In this document: positions 1-8,631 of the stretch, piece after piece
Numbering within the stretch: the stretch's first letter is position 1
Layout: each line of letters begins with the position of its first letter
Assembly (NCBI RefSeq): GCF_014229245.1
Contig: NZ_JAARZJ010000004.1
Coordinates: 62,001-126,000, forward strand
Direction: 5' to 3'
From: Listeria farberi
GTDB lineage: Bacteria; Bacillota; Bacilli; Lactobacillales; Listeriaceae
DNA length: 64,000 nt
The notes under the pieces: generated by a model
Told to the model about the DNA's origin: nothing
Databases searched by the model: none
The model's input: only the letters and a program-made list of their open reading frames with translations
Program-made: the position numbers and the translations under genes

Positions 1-260
1 TGCTTCCTGTTGATATGCCTTTTTTGACTTTAAAAGAAATTGGACGGCTGGCTAATTATCCTAATCATTTTGCTAAAACAGCGCAAGCAAATCACTATTT
101 GGTTACCAATATCCCCTACTCACGAGAAACGCTACATCACTTACTACAAGACGAGCAACATCGTGTCAGAGCTTTATTCGAAAAACTCCATACCAAACCT
201 TTAGTATTTGAAGAAGATGCCCCATTTAGAAATATCAATCATCAAAATGAACTTTTTTAA
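1..260 (+). CDS. mobA: MobA-like molybdenum cofactor guanylyltransferase, 3' end only
   Basis: The reading frame is open from the window edge (first full codon at 3) to a TAA at 258-260, so this is the C-terminal part of a longer protein. It contains LPVDMPFLT, which resembles the conserved D-M-P-F segment of MobA nucleotidyltransferases, and near the end FRNINHQNEL, which resembles the family's C-terminal N-I-N-x-x-x-E-L. MobA attaches GMP to molybdopterin in the cytosol to make the guanine dinucleotide cofactor. The ATG at 15 is internal, because in-frame codons precede it without a stop. The N-terminal G-rich NTP-binding part lies outside the window, so the call rests on two short motifs. 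Confidence 0.6.
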   Translation, partial: LPVDMPFLTLKEIGRLANYPNHFAKTAQANHYLVTNIPYSRETLHHLLQDEQHRVRALFEKLHTKPLVFEEDAPFRNINHQNELF

Positions 261-327
261 CCTTTTCTTGTCCTTTTCTTTAGTTTTTTTTGGTAAACTA
301 GAGAAAATCATGAGAAGAGGTTTTTTT

Positions 328-1131
328 ATGCAATTTTTTCGCTTACTTTGGGTGTTTACTTGGAAGCAAGCACTTTGTTGTATTTTTCCCGCTATTATCT
401 TTATATCGCTTGCTCTTACAAAGCTGATTCATATTCCTTTTATTGCGCGCTATGACTTACTTTTGATTATTTGTCTTGTAACGCAAATGCTACTCATAAA
501 ATTTGGCCTAGAAACATGGGATGAGCTTAAGGTAATTATGGTTTTCCATCTTATTGGATTTGGACTTGAAATCTATAAGGTACATATGGGGTCATGGAGT
601 TATCCAGAAGATGGTTTAATGAAACTTTTCGGAGTGCCCCTTTATAGCGGTTTTATGTATTCAAGTGTGGCGAGTTATATTTGCCAGGCTTGGAAAAGAT
701 TTGATCTTAAAATGACAAATTGGCCAAATTTTTGGTTAGTAAGTAGCCTTTGCATAGCGATTTACGCTAATTTTTTCACGCATCATTTTATAATGGATTT
801 TCGGTGGATTTTGATTGTTTTAGTTCTCGTTTTATTCCGAAAAACATATGTTTATTTCAAAGTTAGTTCGACTCAACTCAAAATGCCTTTATCTTTTTCC
901 TTTTTATGTATCGCCTTTTTCATTTATCTTGCGGAGAACATTGCTAGTTTTTACGGAGCTTGGTCTTATCCAGACCAGCTGGTTGCATGGCGTCCAGTGC
1001 ACGTTTCAAAAATCACGAGTTGGTATTTACTTGTTATTATTAGTATTATAATCGTCGCACAACTTAAATTCGTTAAGCAAAAATTAGAACAAACTTCTGT
1101 AAAAGCCAAAAGCGAGGCCACGCTGAAATAG
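328..1131 (+). CDS. DUF817 family integral membrane protein (YoaT-like)
   Basis: About 267 residues with seven or eight hydrophobic segments and few charged loops, so a polytopic membrane protein. The paired segments HMGSWSYPEDGLMKLFGVPLY and FYGAWSYPDQLVAWRPVHVSK, each near a membrane end, are typical of the DUF817 family, whose function is unknown to me. The start is set at ATG 328 because AGAGG lies seven to eight bases upstream; upstream in-frame ATGs at 208 and 310 lack a good Shine-Dalgarno and the first would overlap the previous gene. It follows the mobA-like gene by about 70 bp on the same strand and converges on the HAD gene, sharing a hairpin terminator with it. Confidence 0.8.
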   Translation: MQFFRLLWVFTWKQALCCIFPAIIFISLALTKLIHIPFIARYDLLLIICLVTQMLLIKFGLETWDELKVIMVFHLIGFGLEIYKVHMGSWSYPEDGLMKLFGVPLYSGFMYSSVASYICQAWKRFDLKMTNWPNFWLVSSLCIAIYANFFTHHFIMDFRWILIVLVLVLFRKTYVYFKVSSTQLKMPLSFSFLCIAFFIYLAENIASFYGAWSYPDQLVAWRPVHVSKITSWYLLVIISIIIVAQLKFVKQKLEQTSVKAKSEATLK

Positions 1132-1141
1132 TGCCCTCGCT
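1111..1141. terminator. Bidirectional terminator between DUF817 and HAD genes
   Basis: AGCGAGG (1111-1117) pairs with CCTCGCT (1135-1141), extended by CAC/GTG across one mismatch. It overlaps the last codons of the DUF817 gene and sits just past the HAD stop. The T-tract is modest on both strands. Confidence 0.6.
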
Positions 1142-1147
1142 CTTGAT

Positions 1148-1918
1148 TCAAATTAATTTTAGCTGTTTTAAAGCATTATAAACCCCATCATCATCAACAT
1201 GGCTAGTAACATAATCCGCCACTGCTTTTACCTCATCACGACCATTGCCCATTGCTACACCTGTTCCAACAGCTTGAAGCATTGCAATATCGTTCAAACC
1301 ATCGCCAAATGCGTAAGTATCTTCCATCGAGAAGCCAAGTTTTTTGATCATCTGCTTAATACCTTCCGCTTTCGAACCATCAGCTGGACAAACATCCACG
1401 GAAACATCATGCCAGCGCAAGAAACCATACTGCTTAAATTCTTCTCGGTAATAAGCATCATACGACTCATCACAGAAAAGTAAACACTGATAGATATCTC
1501 TGCCTTTGTAATAATTAGCATCCACTTTGGGATAATCTCTTTTAATAGAATTCATACCTATTGTCACCCGGTCGTGATCAGGCAAATTCGCACGCATAGA
1601 ATCTTTTCCTGAAAAAACAATGGGATGCTCATGCTCCGATGCAACCGTGATTAAACGTTCTAAAGACTCGGTTGGTAATGGTTTAGCGTATATTTCTTTG
1701 CCTTCAAAAATAACATATTGTCCGTTATAGCAAATATAAGAATTAATATCTAACTCTTTTCTAATTTCGTCTAACATAAATGGACCACGTCCTGTTGCAA
1801 TCGCTACATAAACGCCATTTTCTTTTAATTTAGCAATCGCTTGTTTTGCTGATGCTGGAATTTCTTTGGTTTCTCCTACAAGTGTGCCATCTACATCAAA
1901 AAATACAATTTTACTCAT
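1148..1918 (-). CDS. Cof-type HAD-superfamily phosphatase
   Basis: A protein of about 256 residues with HAD motif I FFDVDGTLVGE at the N-terminus (nucleophile Asp), a Ser/Thr motif II in ATGRG, and the C-terminal motif IV GDGLNDIAML. The long cap domain between them fits the Cof/YwpJ subfamily, soluble phosphatases acting on sugar phosphates and flavin or pyridoxal phosphates; the substrate cannot be read from sequence. The start is ATG 1918; an adjacent in-frame TTG at 1921 is also possible, since GAGG is seven to ten bases upstream of either. A TGC-TATAAT extended -10 at 1967-1972 suggests its own promoter. Confidence 0.88.
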   Translation of the reverse strand: MSKIVFFDVDGTLVGETKEIPASAKQAIAKLKENGVYVAIATGRGPFMLDEIRKELDINSYICYNGQYVIFEGKEIYAKPLPTESLERLITVASEHEHPIVFSGKDSMRANLPDHDRVTIGMNSIKRDYPKVDANYYKGRDIYQCLLFCDESYDAYYREEFKQYGFLRWHDVSVDVCPADGSKAEGIKQMIKKLGFSMEDTYAFGDGLNDIAMLQAVGTGVAMGNGRDEVKAVADYVTSHVDDDGVYNALKQLKLI

Positions 1919-1966
1919 CAATTAAACGCCTCAATCCTCTATCCATTTTTAAATCATTATGTTTAA

Positions 1967-1975
1967 ATTATAGCA
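1967..1975 (-). promoter_or_regulatory. Extended -10 promoter for the HAD gene
   Basis: On the minus strand TGC is followed directly by TATAAT (ATTATA at 1967-1972 on the plus strand). The -35 region is poor. The position, about 50 bp before the start, is right for the HAD phosphatase. Confidence 0.5.
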
Positions 1976-2039
1976 GAAAATCTTCATGATAACAGGGTTG
2001 ACAAAATTAATTATACTTTCTAGTAGCAATTATCTGGAT

Positions 2040-2402
2040 TTATGGTATATTAGAATGAAGGATATAGATCGGATGAACATTTGTAGGACGACAATGGAAC
2101 GTGAAAAAAAACTTATAATTACATCTTTTACTCGGAAATTTGTTTCAAATTCCCAAAATAAAGGTATGCAATTATAACGGATAAGAAATTTAACATACGT
2201 GCACAGCTATTTTTATACATTAGTCTGTGGTAATTTTTCTTTGTCTTTTTTATGCCGAATTGTTAGTGTCTCGTGCACCCATATCCGCTTGCTACTAAGT
2301 CCACAACTGAAAGCAAGCCAATGAATACTAAATAAATATTAGATTTTCAGCTTGAAAATCTATTTTTAAAAAACAAAACTTAAATTTTAAGGAGAGAAAA
2401 AC
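2040..2402 (+). other. Structured leader region upstream of rpoY-rnjA
   Basis: The gap from 1922 to 2402 has no convincing gene. An extended -10 (TGG then TATATT at 2046-2051) could start a leader of about 340 nt. Within it I see several hairpins: GGAAATTTG/CAAATTCC around 2135-2153, CACAG/CTGTG around 2201-2228, GCTTGC/GCAAGC around 2287-2317, and AGATTTTC/GAAAATCT at 2341-2361 followed by a short T-run. The last lies about 30 nt before the rpoY ribosome site and could act as an attenuator. No known riboswitch class is recognised. Confidence 0.45.
2341..2367 (+). terminator. AT-rich terminator-like hairpin before rpoY
   Basis: AGATTTTC (2341-2348), loop AGCTT, GAAAATCT (2354-2361), then ATTTTT. 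An 8-bp weak stem; it may be a leaky terminator or attenuator in the rpoY-rnjA leader. Confidence 0.4.
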
Positions 2403-2612
2403 ATGATTTTTAAAGTATTTTATCAAGAAACACTCACAGAAACACCCGTACGTGAAAAAACACAATCACTATACGTTGAAGCGGAAAGCGAAGTAAAAGT
2501 ACGCCAACTTTTAAAAGATGAACCTTTCCACATCGAATTTGTTGAAAAAATTAGTGACGCGCACTTAGCTTATGAAAAGGAAAACCCAGACTTCGCGCTC
2601 TGGGAAAAATAA
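2403..2612 (+). CDS. rpoY: RNA polymerase epsilon subunit
   Basis: A 69-residue acidic protein of the DUF1447/RpoY family (old name YkzG), beginning [20 protein letters not shown] and ending NPDFALWEK. RpoY is a small accessory subunit of Firmicute RNA polymerase that sits near the downstream DNA cleft. AAGGAGA about eight bases upstream supports ATG 2403. It is six bases from rnjA, and this rpoY-rnjA pairing is conserved across Bacilli, so the two are one operon behind the long leader. Confidence 0.93.
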
Positions 2613-2618
2613 GCCTAT

Positions 2619-4286
2619 ATGAAATTTGTTAAAAATAATGAGACAGCTGTTTTCGCCCTTGGTGGACTAGGCGAAATCGGTAAAAACACATATGGCGTAC
2701 AATTTCAAGATGAAATTATTTTAATTGATGCAGGAATCAAGTTCCCAGAAGATGAACTTCTTGGGATTGACTATGTTATTCCTGACTATAGTTACCTAGT
2801 TAAAAACAAAGATAAGATTAAAGGACTTTTTATTACCCATGGTCATGAAGATCACATCGGTGGCGTTCCTTACCTACTTCGCGATCTTAATATCCCAATT
2901 TATGCTGGGAAACTTGCGAGTGCACTTATCCGCAACAAATTAGAAGAACATGGCTTGCTTCGTCAAACCAAAATTTATGAATATGAAGAAGATGACGTTT
3001 TTAAATTTAGAAAAACAAGCATCTCTTTCTTCCGGACAACACATAGTATCCCTGATACGTATGGTATTGTTGTCAAAACTCCATCTGGTAACATCGTTCA
3101 TACTGGCGACTTCAAGTTTGATTTTACTCCAGTTGGCGAACCAGCAAACCTGACAAAAATGGCTGAAATTGGTAAAGAAGGCGTGCTTTGTTTACTATCT
3201 GATAGTACAAATGCGGAAGTACCAAATTTCACCATGAGTGAACGTGTCGTTGGCGAAAGTATTAAAAATATTTTCCGCGATGTAGAAGGACGAATTATTT
3301 TCGCTACCTTCGCATCTAATATCTACCGTTTACAACAAGTAGTTGAATCCTCTATCGAAACTGGTCGGAAAATCGCTGTTTTCGGTCGTAGTATGGAATC
3401 TGCTATGGAAATCGGTAAACAATTAGGCTATATTCAAGCACCAAAAGATACCTTTATTGATGTGCATCAACTTAATAAAACACCCGCTGGAAATGTGACT
3501 ATCCTTTGTACAGGGAGTCAAGGTGAACCAATGGCTGCTCTTTCTAGAATTGCTAATGGTACGCACCGCCAAATCCAAATTCAACCAGGTGACACGGTAG
3601 TCTTCTCGTCTTCCCCTATTCCTGGTAATACAACGAGTGTAAACCGCACAATCAATTTACTCTATCAAGCTGGTGCAGAAGTGATCCATGGTAAAGTAAA
3701 TAATATCCATACTTCTGGTCACGGTGGTCAACAAGAACAAAAACTAATGCTTCGTCTTATGAAACCTAAATTCTTTATGCCGATTCATGGTGAATTTAGA
3801 ATGCAAAAAATCCATGCGGAGTCTGCTGAGGAATGTGGTGTTCCAGAAGAAAATAGCTTTATTATGGCAAATGGAGATGTACTCGCACTAACGAGTGAAA
3901 CAGCTCATATCGCTGGTAAAATCCATGCTGCAAGCGTCTATATTGATGGTAGTGGTATTGGAGATATCGGTAATATTGTCCTTCGCGATCGTCGCATTCT
4001 TTCTGAAGAAGGTCTCGTAATTGTTGTTGTATCCATTGATATGAAAAATTCTCGTGTGATGGCAGGACCTGATATTATTTCACGCGGCTTCATTTATATG
4101 CGTGAATCCGGTAATTTAATCGGAGAAGCTCAAGGTCTTCTAACACGTCATTTAAATAAAGTAATGGAGCAAAAAACAACACAATGGTCTGAAATCAAGA
4201 ATGAAATTACAGATACTTTGCAACCATTCTTGTATGAAAAAACAAAACGACGTCCTATGATACTACCTATAATCATGGAAGTATAG
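2619..4286 (+). CDS. rnjA: Ribonuclease J1
   Basis: A 555-residue metallo-beta-lactamase/beta-CASP ribonuclease. It has the zinc motif HGHEDHIGG near residues 74-82, HTGDFKFD for the second metal-binding stretch, and a [12 protein letters not shown] beta-CASP segment followed by the C-terminal PIHGEFRM region. RNase J1 is the 5'-exonuclease/endonuclease of the mRNA decay and 16S rRNA maturation machinery. Only a weak Shine-Dalgarno (GGGAAA, inside the rpoY end) precedes ATG 2619, so translation may be coupled to rpoY. Length equals the usual family length. Confidence 0.96.
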   Translation: MKFVKNNETAVFALGGLGEIGKNTYGVQFQDEIILIDAGIKFPEDELLGIDYVIPDYSYLVKNKDKIKGLFITHGHEDHIGGVPYLLRDLNIPIYAGKLASALIRNKLEEHGLLRQTKIYEYEEDDVFKFRKTSISFFRTTHSIPDTYGIVVKTPSGNIVHTGDFKFDFTPVGEPANLTKMAEIGKEGVLCLLSDSTNAEVPNFTMSERVVGESIKNIFRDVEGRIIFATFASNIYRLQQVVESSIETGRKIAVFGRSMESAMEIGKQLGYIQAPKDTFIDVHQLNKTPAGNVTILCTGSQGEPMAALSRIANGTHRQIQIQPGDTVVFSSSPIPGNTTSVNRTINLLYQAGAEVIHGKVNNIHTSGHGGQQEQKLMLRLMKPKFFMPIHGEFRMQKIHAESAEECGVPEENSFIMANGDVLALTSETAHIAGKIHAASVYIDGSGIGDIGNIVLRDRRILSEEGLVIVVVSIDMKNSRVMAGPDIISRGFIYMRESGNLIGEAQGLLTRHLNKVMEQKTTQWSEIKNEITDTLQPFLYEKTKRRPMILPIIMEV

Positions 4287-4294
4287 TTTTAAAG

Positions 4295-4330
4295 ACGATA
4301 AATGGTTTTAAAATCATTTATCGTTTTTTG
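4295..4330 (+). terminator. Terminator of rpoY-rnjA
   Basis: ACGATAAATG (4295-4304) pairs with CATTTATCGT (4315-4324), followed by a run of T. Confidence 0.9.
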
Positions 4331-4359
4331 TTGATTTCTCAGAAAGACGATGGTATGTT
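4331..4359 (+). promoter_or_regulatory. Sigma-A promoter for the LCP gene
   Basis: TTGATT (4331-4336), a 17-bp spacer ending TGG, then TATGTT (4354-4359). It follows the rnjA terminator directly and shows that an in-frame ATG at 4350 lies inside the promoter and is not the start. Confidence 0.6.
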
Positions 4360-4394
4360 TAAACAAACTAAATAAGAAAGACGAGGAAAATTTT

Positions 4395-5360
4395 ATGACA
4401 GATACTAGGACAGAAACGAAGCGAAAGAAACCGTCCACTTTTACTAAAGTTATGAAAATTGCTAGCGTGACACTTTTAGGAATTCTCTTTTTCTCCATTA
4501 CAGGTTTGGCAGCGAAGTATTACATCACCGTTCAAAATACTTTCACAAAAATTAATGTTCCTTTAGAAACAAGTAATAAAACAGCCAGTGATTTAGAGAA
4601 GAAAAAGCCTTTTTCCGTATTGCTCATGGGTTCTGATGCTCGTCCTGGTGAAACAAATGGTCGTGCAGATACAATAATTCTTGCAACAGCCAATAAACAA
4701 CAAAACACAGTCGAAATGGTCAGTATCCCTCGAGATACAAAAGTAGATTACGGAAATGGTGATATTGGAAAAATCAACGCTTCCTATTCTAACGGAGGCC
4801 CCTCAGGAACTGTTTCAGCTGTAGAAAAACTGATGCCAGGTGTTCCAGTAGATTATTTTATTTCTATCAATATGGAAGGTTTTAAAGACCTCGTTGACGC
4901 AGTTGGAGGCATTACAGTATATAATGATATTGATTTAACAGATGTAAATAGTAAATTTGTAAAAGGAAATATTACTTTAAATGGAACAGATGCTTTGCAG
5001 TATGTCCGAATTCGTCACGAAGATCCACGAGGTGACTTTGGACGCCAAGATAGACAGCGCGACGTTATTATTGGTATTGCTAATAAAGTTGTAAGTTCAT
5101 CCGGTGTCTCCAATTTTGAAAGCATCATGAAAGCTGTTGGAGATAATTTCCAAACTAATATGACGCTTACAGATATTACCTCTATGGCTACGAATTATTC
5201 TTCCGTTCTTAAAAACGTTGATTCGCAAGAGCTTAAAGGTGAAGGCCAAATGATTTATAGTGAGTCTTACGGATTTGATTTATATTATTTTGTACCAGAT
5301 GAAACAGATTTAGAACGGGTCATTAATATGTTCAAGAAGAGTTTAGATATTACAGAATAA
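4395..5360 (+). CDS. LytR-CpsA-Psr (LCP) family cell-wall glycopolymer ligase
   Basis: A 321-residue protein: short basic cytoplasmic tail (about residues 1-18), one membrane anchor (IASVTLLGILFFSITGLAA), then the extracellular LCP domain. LCP hallmarks are VLLMGSDARPGE, the metal-binding arginines and aspartates in RADTIILATAN and SIPRDTKV, and YVRIRHEDPRGDFGRQDRQR. LCP enzymes move teichoic acids or other glycopolymers from a lipid carrier to peptidoglycan. Older annotations call it a LytR transcriptional regulator. The start ATG 4395 has GAGG eight bases upstream and lies downstream of the promoter at 4331-4359. It is a single-gene unit. Confidence 0.92.
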   Translation: MTDTRTETKRKKPSTFTKVMKIASVTLLGILFFSITGLAAKYYITVQNTFTKINVPLETSNKTASDLEKKKPFSVLLMGSDARPGETNGRADTIILATANKQQNTVEMVSIPRDTKVDYGNGDIGKINASYSNGGPSGTVSAVEKLMPGVPVDYFISINMEGFKDLVDAVGGITVYNDIDLTDVNSKFVKGNITLNGTDALQYVRIRHEDPRGDFGRQDRQRDVIIGIANKVVSSSGVSNFESIMKAVGDNFQTNMTLTDITSMATNYSSVLKNVDSQELKGEGQMIYSESYGFDLYYFVPDETDLERVINMFKKSLDITE

Positions 5361-5368
5361 AAGTAAAA

Positions 5369-5405
5369 GATGACTGAGGCCAATTAAGCTTCAGTCATCT
5401 TTTTA
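5369..5405. terminator. Bidirectional terminator, LCP gene / FUSC operon
   Basis: AGATGACTGA (5369-5378) pairs with TCAGTCATCT (5391-5400), with A-rich flank on one side and TTTTT on the other. Confidence 0.88.
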
Positions 5406-6254
5406 TTGATGTTTCACAATCAAGGCTTCCATTTCATTAATCACCTTTGTGCAGGCTTGTTGATGATAAGCAAATACAATTTCATAATCGGGCTCTATCT
5501 CTTTATCCAAAGTCACATGATAAAGTATTTCAATATTATTTATCGCTTGTTCTACTAATATGTTGAAATGAAGCATAGGATCATCTGATGCGACATTAGC
5601 AACAAAACTACTATCAGTAATAATTTGTTCTCGCGTTTTTCGTAAATCGATTAATTGCTTCCATAAGCCTTTAATCTTTGGAGCTAACGTTTTAGCATTT
5701 GCAGAATTAATCTCTAGCGCTTTAATGTTCGCAAGTAAAGCTTTTTCTTGAGCGATAAAAACTTGATTTAATTTTTTTGTTTTTTTCCGTGGATAAAGCG
5801 CATAAACAAGAAAACCAATTGCCAGCCCAATCATTGTATCAAATAAACGATCTCTTAAAAAGACAACTGGTTCCCCGTCTCCCTTACCAACTAGCACCAT
5901 CACCGTAATAACAACAATAACCATCGTGAATTTTTTGGTAAAAAGATAGCTCAGCATTACAGCAAGAGCCGCACCAATTGGTATCATGATATAATGATGA
6001 TTTGGTACTAAAAGATACACGATTGCCGCAAGCACCCCTCCAACTATCGTTCCTACAATACGCTCAATACTCGATTTATATGTCGCCCCTTTTGTCATCT
6101 GAGCAGTAATATAAATTGCGTTAAAAACATAGGTTGGATAAACAATCCAATCACCTAATACTGGAAAAAGCAAAATAGCTATCGTTATACTAATTAAGAC
6201 TTTAGCTACGCGAGGATCCAGAGCAAGGCGCTCCTTCATCGAAATTTTTTTCAT
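5403..6254 (-). CDS. FUSC/aromatic-acid-exporter-like membrane protein (second of pair)
   Basis: A 283-residue protein with about six hydrophobic segments in the first 155 residues and a soluble, mostly helical C-terminal half. The pattern RIVGTIVGGVLAAIVYLLVP and DRLFDTMIGLAIGFLVYALYP is that of FUSC (fusaric-acid-resistance-like) and ArAE proteins. Family members are proposed exporters of aromatic acids; the substrate here is unknown. Its ATG overlaps the stop of the upstream gene in an ATGA, so the two are translationally coupled. A domain search would settle the exact subfamily. Confidence 0.75.
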   Translation of the reverse strand: MKKISMKERLALDPRVAKVLISITIAILLFPVLGDWIVYPTYVFNAIYITAQMTKGATYKSSIERIVGTIVGGVLAAIVYLLVPNHHYIMIPIGAALAVMLSYLFTKKFTMVIVVITVMVLVGKGDGEPVVFLRDRLFDTMIGLAIGFLVYALYPRKKTKKLNQVFIAQEKALLANIKALEINSANAKTLAPKIKGLWKQLIDLRKTREQIITDSSFVANVASDDPMLHFNILVEQAINNIEILYHVTLDKEIEPDYEIVFAYHQQACTKVINEMEALIVKHQ

Positions 6255-7171
6255 TTCTTATCCCCTCCTTCAGCTAATTCAGCCATTCCTTTTTTAATAG
6301 CTAGAAAGTTTTCAACGAATTTTTTTACGTGAAAAGAAGCAACTGGATCCGTTTCTTTGGCGTTAATCTCCGCTGAAACTTCGATGTTTATTGAGGATAG
6401 TGCCATTCTTGCTTCATCAGATAAACCCGCTCTACCAATGTCTTCAAGTGTTTGCATATGAAAAAAAAGCTGTAAATAATTCGGTAGTAAAGCTTGGTAG
6501 AGTTCCACATGGCGAGGATTTTTGTTTTTACTAGCACTGTATTCTTTAATAAACATTTGCGACTGTACGAAAATGCTATATAGCGGTTTTGATACAAATT
6601 CCCCGTTATTTTTAAAGACGCTTTCCATTTCTTTATCAAATAGTCCCATTAATTGCTTCATGATAGTTTGTACCGTTTTCTCAAGTGGTAAATGGACGTA
6701 CCTTACAACAAGTCTTACTAAAATAAAAAACACAAATACATCAATGAGTGATACTATTACCATAACGTATAATGGCATTGGTAAATCTTCTGTCCCAAGA
6801 AAATAAAGAGCTGTCCCAATTGCTAGTGTCATCACCATGTATTTTTGAGGCATCGTAAAATTCACTACTAAAATAACAATTAACATCACAAAATAATAAA
6901 TATATACATTAATCGGAAAAAAGTAAGTGCTTATAATAACGAAAGCGCACGCTAATGTAAAAGCTATCGCAATTTGAGGAATGACTTTTCGAGTAATCCC
7001 ATATGTAGGTTGCATTGAAATAATTCCTATTAAAACAACAATAGGCAAGACTCCAGCTAAATCAGGAAAAATAACAGTATGAAAAATAACACAAATACTT
7101 GTATAAACAAATGCTTGCAACATTTGAATTAATCCTCGAGCCCCAATTTTATCCAGCAAAAATTTTTTCAT
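6251..7171 (-). CDS. FUSC-like membrane protein (first of pair)
   Basis: A 306-residue protein with about six membrane segments in the first 160 residues (for example LPIVVLIGIISMQPTYGITR and YFVMLIVILVVNFTMPQKYM) and a soluble helical tail. The architecture matches its downstream neighbour at 5403-6254, suggesting an old duplication and possibly a heteromeric transporter. It is preceded by a good sigma-A promoter and GAGGGGA ribosome site. Function and substrate are not known to me. Confidence 0.7.
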   Translation of the reverse strand: MKKFLLDKIGARGLIQMLQAFVYTSICVIFHTVIFPDLAGVLPIVVLIGIISMQPTYGITRKVIPQIAIAFTLACAFVIISTYFFPINVYIYYFVMLIVILVVNFTMPQKYMVMTLAIGTALYFLGTEDLPMPLYVMVIVSLIDVFVFFILVRLVVRYVHLPLEKTVQTIMKQLMGLFDKEMESVFKNNGEFVSKPLYSIFVQSQMFIKEYSASKNKNPRHVELYQALLPNYLQLFFHMQTLEDIGRAGLSDEARMALSSINIEVSAEINAKETDPVASFHVKKFVENFLAIKKGMAELAEGGDKK

Positions 7172-7214
7172 CAGTTCCCCTCTCTTCTATTTGGTTTACT
7201 TAAGCTCTGTAACT

Positions 7215-7243
7215 ATAATAGAAAATAAATAGTTATTTAGCAA
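7215..7243 (-). promoter_or_regulatory. Sigma-A promoter for the FUSC pair
   Basis: On the minus strand TTGCTA (7238-7243), 17-bp spacer, TATTAT (7215-7220), about 45 bp before the start codon at 7171. Confidence 0.7.
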
Positions 7244-7252
7244 GCAAACAAT

Positions 7253-7310
7253 AAAAAAACCTAAGCATATAATAGACATTATTCACATCTTCATATATTG
7301 CAAAGGTTTT
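7253..7310 (-). terminator. Terminator after ktrC
   Basis: On the minus strand AAACCT..GCA pairs with TGC..AGGTTT around a long AT-rich loop, followed by seven T. It overlaps the final bases before the ktrC stop region. Confidence 0.6.
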
Positions 7311-7314
7311 ATTT

Positions 7315-7974
7315 TTATTGGATTTTTTCTTGTAAACGTTCAATATCGTCATCTGAACCAATAACGATTAAAATATCCCCTTCATGAAGAACATCATTTG
7401 CTTCAGGAGTAATAATCATTTGTTTATCTTTTTTTATGCCCACAATATTAACGCCAAATGAGTTACGAAAATCTAAATCAACAAGGCTTTTACCAAGAAA
7501 ACGCGGGTCAGATACTGAAATCTCCACTAAGCTATATTCATCAGAAAGTTCTAGGTAATCAAGCATATTTTTCGATACGATATAATGTGCTATTCGTCGT
7601 CCCATATCCCGCTCTGGATGGACAACTCGGTCAGCTCCGATTTTATCTAGTAATTTGGCATGTTTATCATTTGTTGCTTTTGCAGTAACATATTTTACGC
7701 CCATTTCTTTTAAAATCAGCGTCGTTAAAATACTTGACTGAATATCTTCACCAATTGCGACAATAACGTGCTCAAAATTTCGAATACCTAATTGTCGAAG
7801 CGCGTTTTCATCGGTTGAATTGGCAATAACTGCATGGGTAGCAATTGACATATATTCATTTACCCGTTCTTCATCTGAATCAATGGCAAGTACTTCCATT
7901 CCTTGCTCAACAAGTGAACGACAAATACTTCCACCAAAACGCCCAAGTCCGATGACTGCAAATCCCTCTTTCAT
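7315..7974 (-). CDS. ktrC: Potassium channel gating subunit KtrC (RCK/TrkA family)
   Basis: A 219-residue cytosolic protein. An N-terminal RCK_N Rossmann domain has GLGRFGGSICRSLVEQGMEV and the acidic IDSDEE for nucleotide binding (residues about 7-35), followed by a C-terminal RCK_C domain (about 135-219). It forms the ring that gates a KtrB/KtrD-type membrane channel; a KtrD-like subunit is encoded separately at 34992. RCK_C domains of Ktr gating proteins are known c-di-AMP targets. GGGAGG ten bases upstream supports ATG 7974. It follows liaR by 18 bp without a terminator, so it is very likely the last gene of the lia operon. Confidence 0.92.
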   Translation of the reverse strand: MKEGFAVIGLGRFGGSICRSLVEQGMEVLAIDSDEERVNEYMSIATHAVIANSTDENALRQLGIRNFEHVIVAIGEDIQSSILTTLILKEMGVKYVTAKATNDKHAKLLDKIGADRVVHPERDMGRRIAHYIVSKNMLDYLELSDEYSLVEISVSDPRFLGKSLVDLDFRNSFGVNIVGIKKDKQMIITPEANDVLHEGDILIVIGSDDDIERLQEKIQ

Positions 7975-7992
7975 GTACAGCTTACCTCCCTA

Positions 7993-8631
7993 TTACTTTT
8001 TTTCTACTAAATCATGTTTAAATGCATAGATGGCAGCTTGCGTGCGGTCTTGTACATCTAATTTGGATAAAATATTACTCACATGTGTTTTTACTGTTTT
8101 TAAAGTGATGAAAAGTTCATCCGCGATTTCTTGATTTGATTTTCCTTCTGCAATAAGAAGTAAGATTTCATTTTCGCGATTTGTTAAATCATCATGTAAG
8201 TTTTTTTCTGGTTTAGCGGTTAGTCTTTGCATCATTTTACCAGTTACTTCTGGTTCTAGTACAGAATCCCCACCGTATGTAGCTCGAATCGCATCTGCAA
8301 TTTCACTCGCTGTGGAGGTTTTTAACATATAACTACTCGCTCCAGCTTCAAGTGCCGGATATACTTTTTCGTCATCAATAAAACTTGTGACGATAATAAT
8401 TTTTGCTTCTTTCCAATTTTTCATAATTTCTTTTGTTGCTTCAATACCGTCCATCTCATCCATGACTAAATCCATTAAGATAATATCCGGACGCAATTCT
8501 AAAGCCATATCAGCACCTTCTCGGCCATTTTCTGCCTCACCAACTACTTCCATGTCATCTTGAACAGAAAGATATGCTGACACGCCTATTCGTACCATTT
8601 CATGATCATCTACTAGTAAAACTTTTATCAT
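7993..8631 (-). CDS. liaR: LiaR response regulator (NarL/LuxR type)
   Basis: A 212-residue regulator. The receiver domain has DDHEMVR acidic residues at the start, phospho-acceptor Asp in [14 protein letters not shown] (about residue 54) and the switch Thr/Lys (VTSF, LKTS). The C-terminal LuxR-type helix-turn-helix runs [21 protein letters not shown] to LDVQDRTQA. Together with LiaS it responds to cell-envelope stress by lipid-II-binding antibiotics. The start overlaps liaS by four bases. Confidence 0.93.
   Translation of the reverse strand: MIKVLLVDDHEMVRIGVSAYLSVQDDMEVVGEAENGREGADMALELRPDIILMDLVMDEMDGIEATKEIMKNWKEAKIIIVTSFIDDEKVYPALEAGASSYMLKTSTASEIADAIRATYGGDSVLEPEVTGKMMQRLTAKPEKNLHDDLTNRENEILLLIAEGKSNQEIADELFITLKTVKTHVSNILSKLDVQDRTQAAIYAFKHDLVEKK

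Noticed and set aside
1986-2177. A 63-codon open frame in the rpoY leader
   Set aside because: No ribosome site, no family resemblance, unusual composition; better explained as a noncoding leader.
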